From Ga0077536 sp943370145 (GTDB taxonomy: Bacteria > Pseudomonadota > Gammaproteobacteria > Ga0077536), in NCBI GenBank assembly GCA_943370145.1, contig CALRPY020000007.1:39530-103529 (forward strand): a stretch of 64,000 bases of DNA, read 5' to 3'. Below are positions 63,233 to 64,000 of this stretch, one piece after another. Below the pieces are notes generated by a model, which worked only from the letters and a program-made list of their open reading frames with translations, had not been told where the DNA came from and ran no database searches. The stretch's first letter is position 1; every line of letters begins with the position of its first letter. A program made the position numbers and the translations under genes.

Positions 63233-63745
63233 ATGGCCGTTGTTGACAGAGTACTGGTTGGTGAATCCCTCGTGGGCGATGGCAACGAAGTTGCCCATAT
63301 CGACCTGATCATGGGCCCGCGCGGCAGTGCCGCCGAAGCGGCGTTTTGCAATTGCGTGACCAACAACAAGGACGGCTTCAGCAGCCTCCTCGCCGTTGTC
63401 GCGCCGAACCTGGCGACCAAGCCCAGCACGGTCATGTTCAACAAGGTGACCATCAAGGGTTCGAAGCAGGCGGTGCAGATGTTTGGCCCGGCCCAGCGCG
63501 GCGTCGCGATGGCGGTTGCCGACTGCGTCGAAGACGGCACGATCCCGGCCGCCGAAGCCGACGACATCTTCATCTGCGTCGGTGTGTTCATCCACTGGCT
63601 GGCCGAAGACGACAAGAAGATCCAGGACTACAACTACCAGGCGACGAAAGAGTCCATCAAGCGCGCCGTGGCCCGCGAGCCGAAGGCCGCGACGGTCGTG
63701 GCCCAGAAGGGTTCCGTCGAGCACCCGTTCGCGGCCCACAAGTAA
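63233..63745 (+). CDS. fae: Formaldehyde-activating enzyme
   Basis: 170 aa from the ATG at 63233 with an AAAAGGAG ribosome site 9 bp upstream; the frame opening at 63116 adds an unlikely extension. Fae signatures: ESLVGDGNEVAHIDLIMGPRG holding the catalytic His22, CNCVTNNKDGFSSLLAV near residue 40 and FNKVTIKGSKQAVQMFGPAQ. The enzyme condenses formaldehyde with H4MPT to methylene-H4MPT and is usually among the most abundant proteins in methylotrophs. It has its own strong terminator. Confidence 0.97.
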   Translation: MAVVDRVLVGESLVGDGNEVAHIDLIMGPRGSAAEAAFCNCVTNNKDGFSSLLAVVAPNLATKPSTVMFNKVTIKGSKQAVQMFGPAQRGVAMAVADCVEDGTIPAAEADDIFICVGVFIHWLAEDDKKIQDYNYQATKESIKRAVAREPKAATVVAQKGSVEHPFAAHK

Positions 63746-63788
63746 GCCGCTGACGATCGACTCCAAAGACGTTAGAACGAACCTGAAG

Positions 63789-63813
63789 CCCCGCGCAAGC
63801 GGGGTTTTTTTTT
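63789..63813 (+). terminator. Rho-independent terminator of fae
   Basis: CCCCGC (63789-63794), GNRA-type loop GCAA, GCGGGG (63799-63804), then nine T residues. Located 44 bp after the fae stop. Confidence 0.93.
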
Positions 63814-63862
63814 GGTTCGCTGGCGGCGGCTGCTTCGGCGCTGCGCTGCGCCGGCTGAGCCG

Positions 63863-63946
63863 CCCCTCACCTGCCGCCTTCGGCGTCGACCTCTCCCGGA
63901 GCGGGAGAGGTGAAGAGTGGCCAGCCGCGCAGCGGGCGGGTGAGGG
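63863..63946 (-). repeat. REP-like pair at the right edge
   Basis: Inverse copy CCCCTCACCTGCCGCC...CTCTCCCGGAGCGGGAGAGG (63863-63917) followed by a truncated direct arm GCGCAGCGGGCGGGTGAGGG (63925-63944). Same family as the copies near 58.5 kb. Confidence 0.85.
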
Positions 63947-64000
63947 TAGCCGGACGCTTCGCTGCGCCAATCGAATGCGCCCGCTCAGGCGTAAGCGGCG

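Overview
The window is 64 kb of GC-rich, gene-dense DNA from a methylotrophic proteobacterium. It carries a lanthanide-type methanol dehydrogenase (xoxF), the tetrahydromethanopterin (H4MPT)/methylofuran formaldehyde oxidation pathway (fae, mtdB, mch, fhcABCD plus cofactor genes), and an NAD-type formate dehydrogenase with fused subunits (fdhAB). This combination fits a beta-, gamma- or alphaproteobacterium. GC content and the REP-like repeats would suit a beta- or gammaproteobacterium, but the sequence alone does not fix the genus.

Region 1 (1-35.5 kb) is a large exopolysaccharide/capsule locus in three transcription blocks. A leftward block (1-4965) has two GT2 glycosyltransferases, a beta-propeller protein and a large alpha/alpha-barrel-like protein, joined by ATGA overlaps. 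A rightward block (5190-13517) has a membrane-anchored PQQ sugar dehydrogenase-cytochrome c fusion, a sialate-esterase-like hydrolase, an MBOAT O-acyltransferase with an SGNH-like partner, a polysaccharide-deacetylase-like protein and a metallo-beta-lactamase-fold protein. A long leftward series (35465 to 13534) holds galE, a trypsin-like protease, a VanZ-heparinase II/III fusion, two methyltransferases, an asparagine-synthetase-like protein, a polytopic membrane protein, a Wzx-like flippase, two GT4 transferases, a polysaccharide deacetylase, a GT2-membrane-sulfatase-like fusion, a CapK-like ligase, a second alpha/alpha-toroid protein and a formyltransferase.

Region 2 (35.7-41.1 kb) is the periplasmic methanol oxidation module: a small secreted cysteine-containing protein, xoxF with its own terminator, a pseudoazurin-like cupredoxin where a cytochrome cL (xoxG) would be expected, xoxJ, and a secreted protein of unknown function overlapping xoxJ.

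Region 3 (41.3-46.8 kb) is a leftward O-acylation island of two MBOAT proteins and two SGNH-type proteins lying between the methanol oxidation and formate genes. One of its MBOATs is a close paralogue of the one in region 1.

Region 4 (47.2-63.8 kb) is the C1 oxidation core. A leftward six-gene operon fhcB-fhcA-fhcD-fhcC-fdhB-fdhA releases formate from the formyl carrier and oxidises it to CO2. Divergently, mptG, mtdB, an ATP-grasp gene, mch, a second ATP-grasp gene, a CitG-like gene and fae make the cofactor and carry formaldehyde to formyl level. A cluster of REP-like palindromic repeats lies between mtdB and the first ATP-grasp gene, and one copy is read as the start of that protein. Further copies lie at 41.1 kb and at the right end.

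Together: XoxF makes formaldehyde, Fae/MtdB/Mch/Fhc convert it to formate, and Fdh makes CO2 and NADH. The polysaccharide genes appear to build a heavily decorated (acetylated, possibly formylated or methylated) surface polymer.
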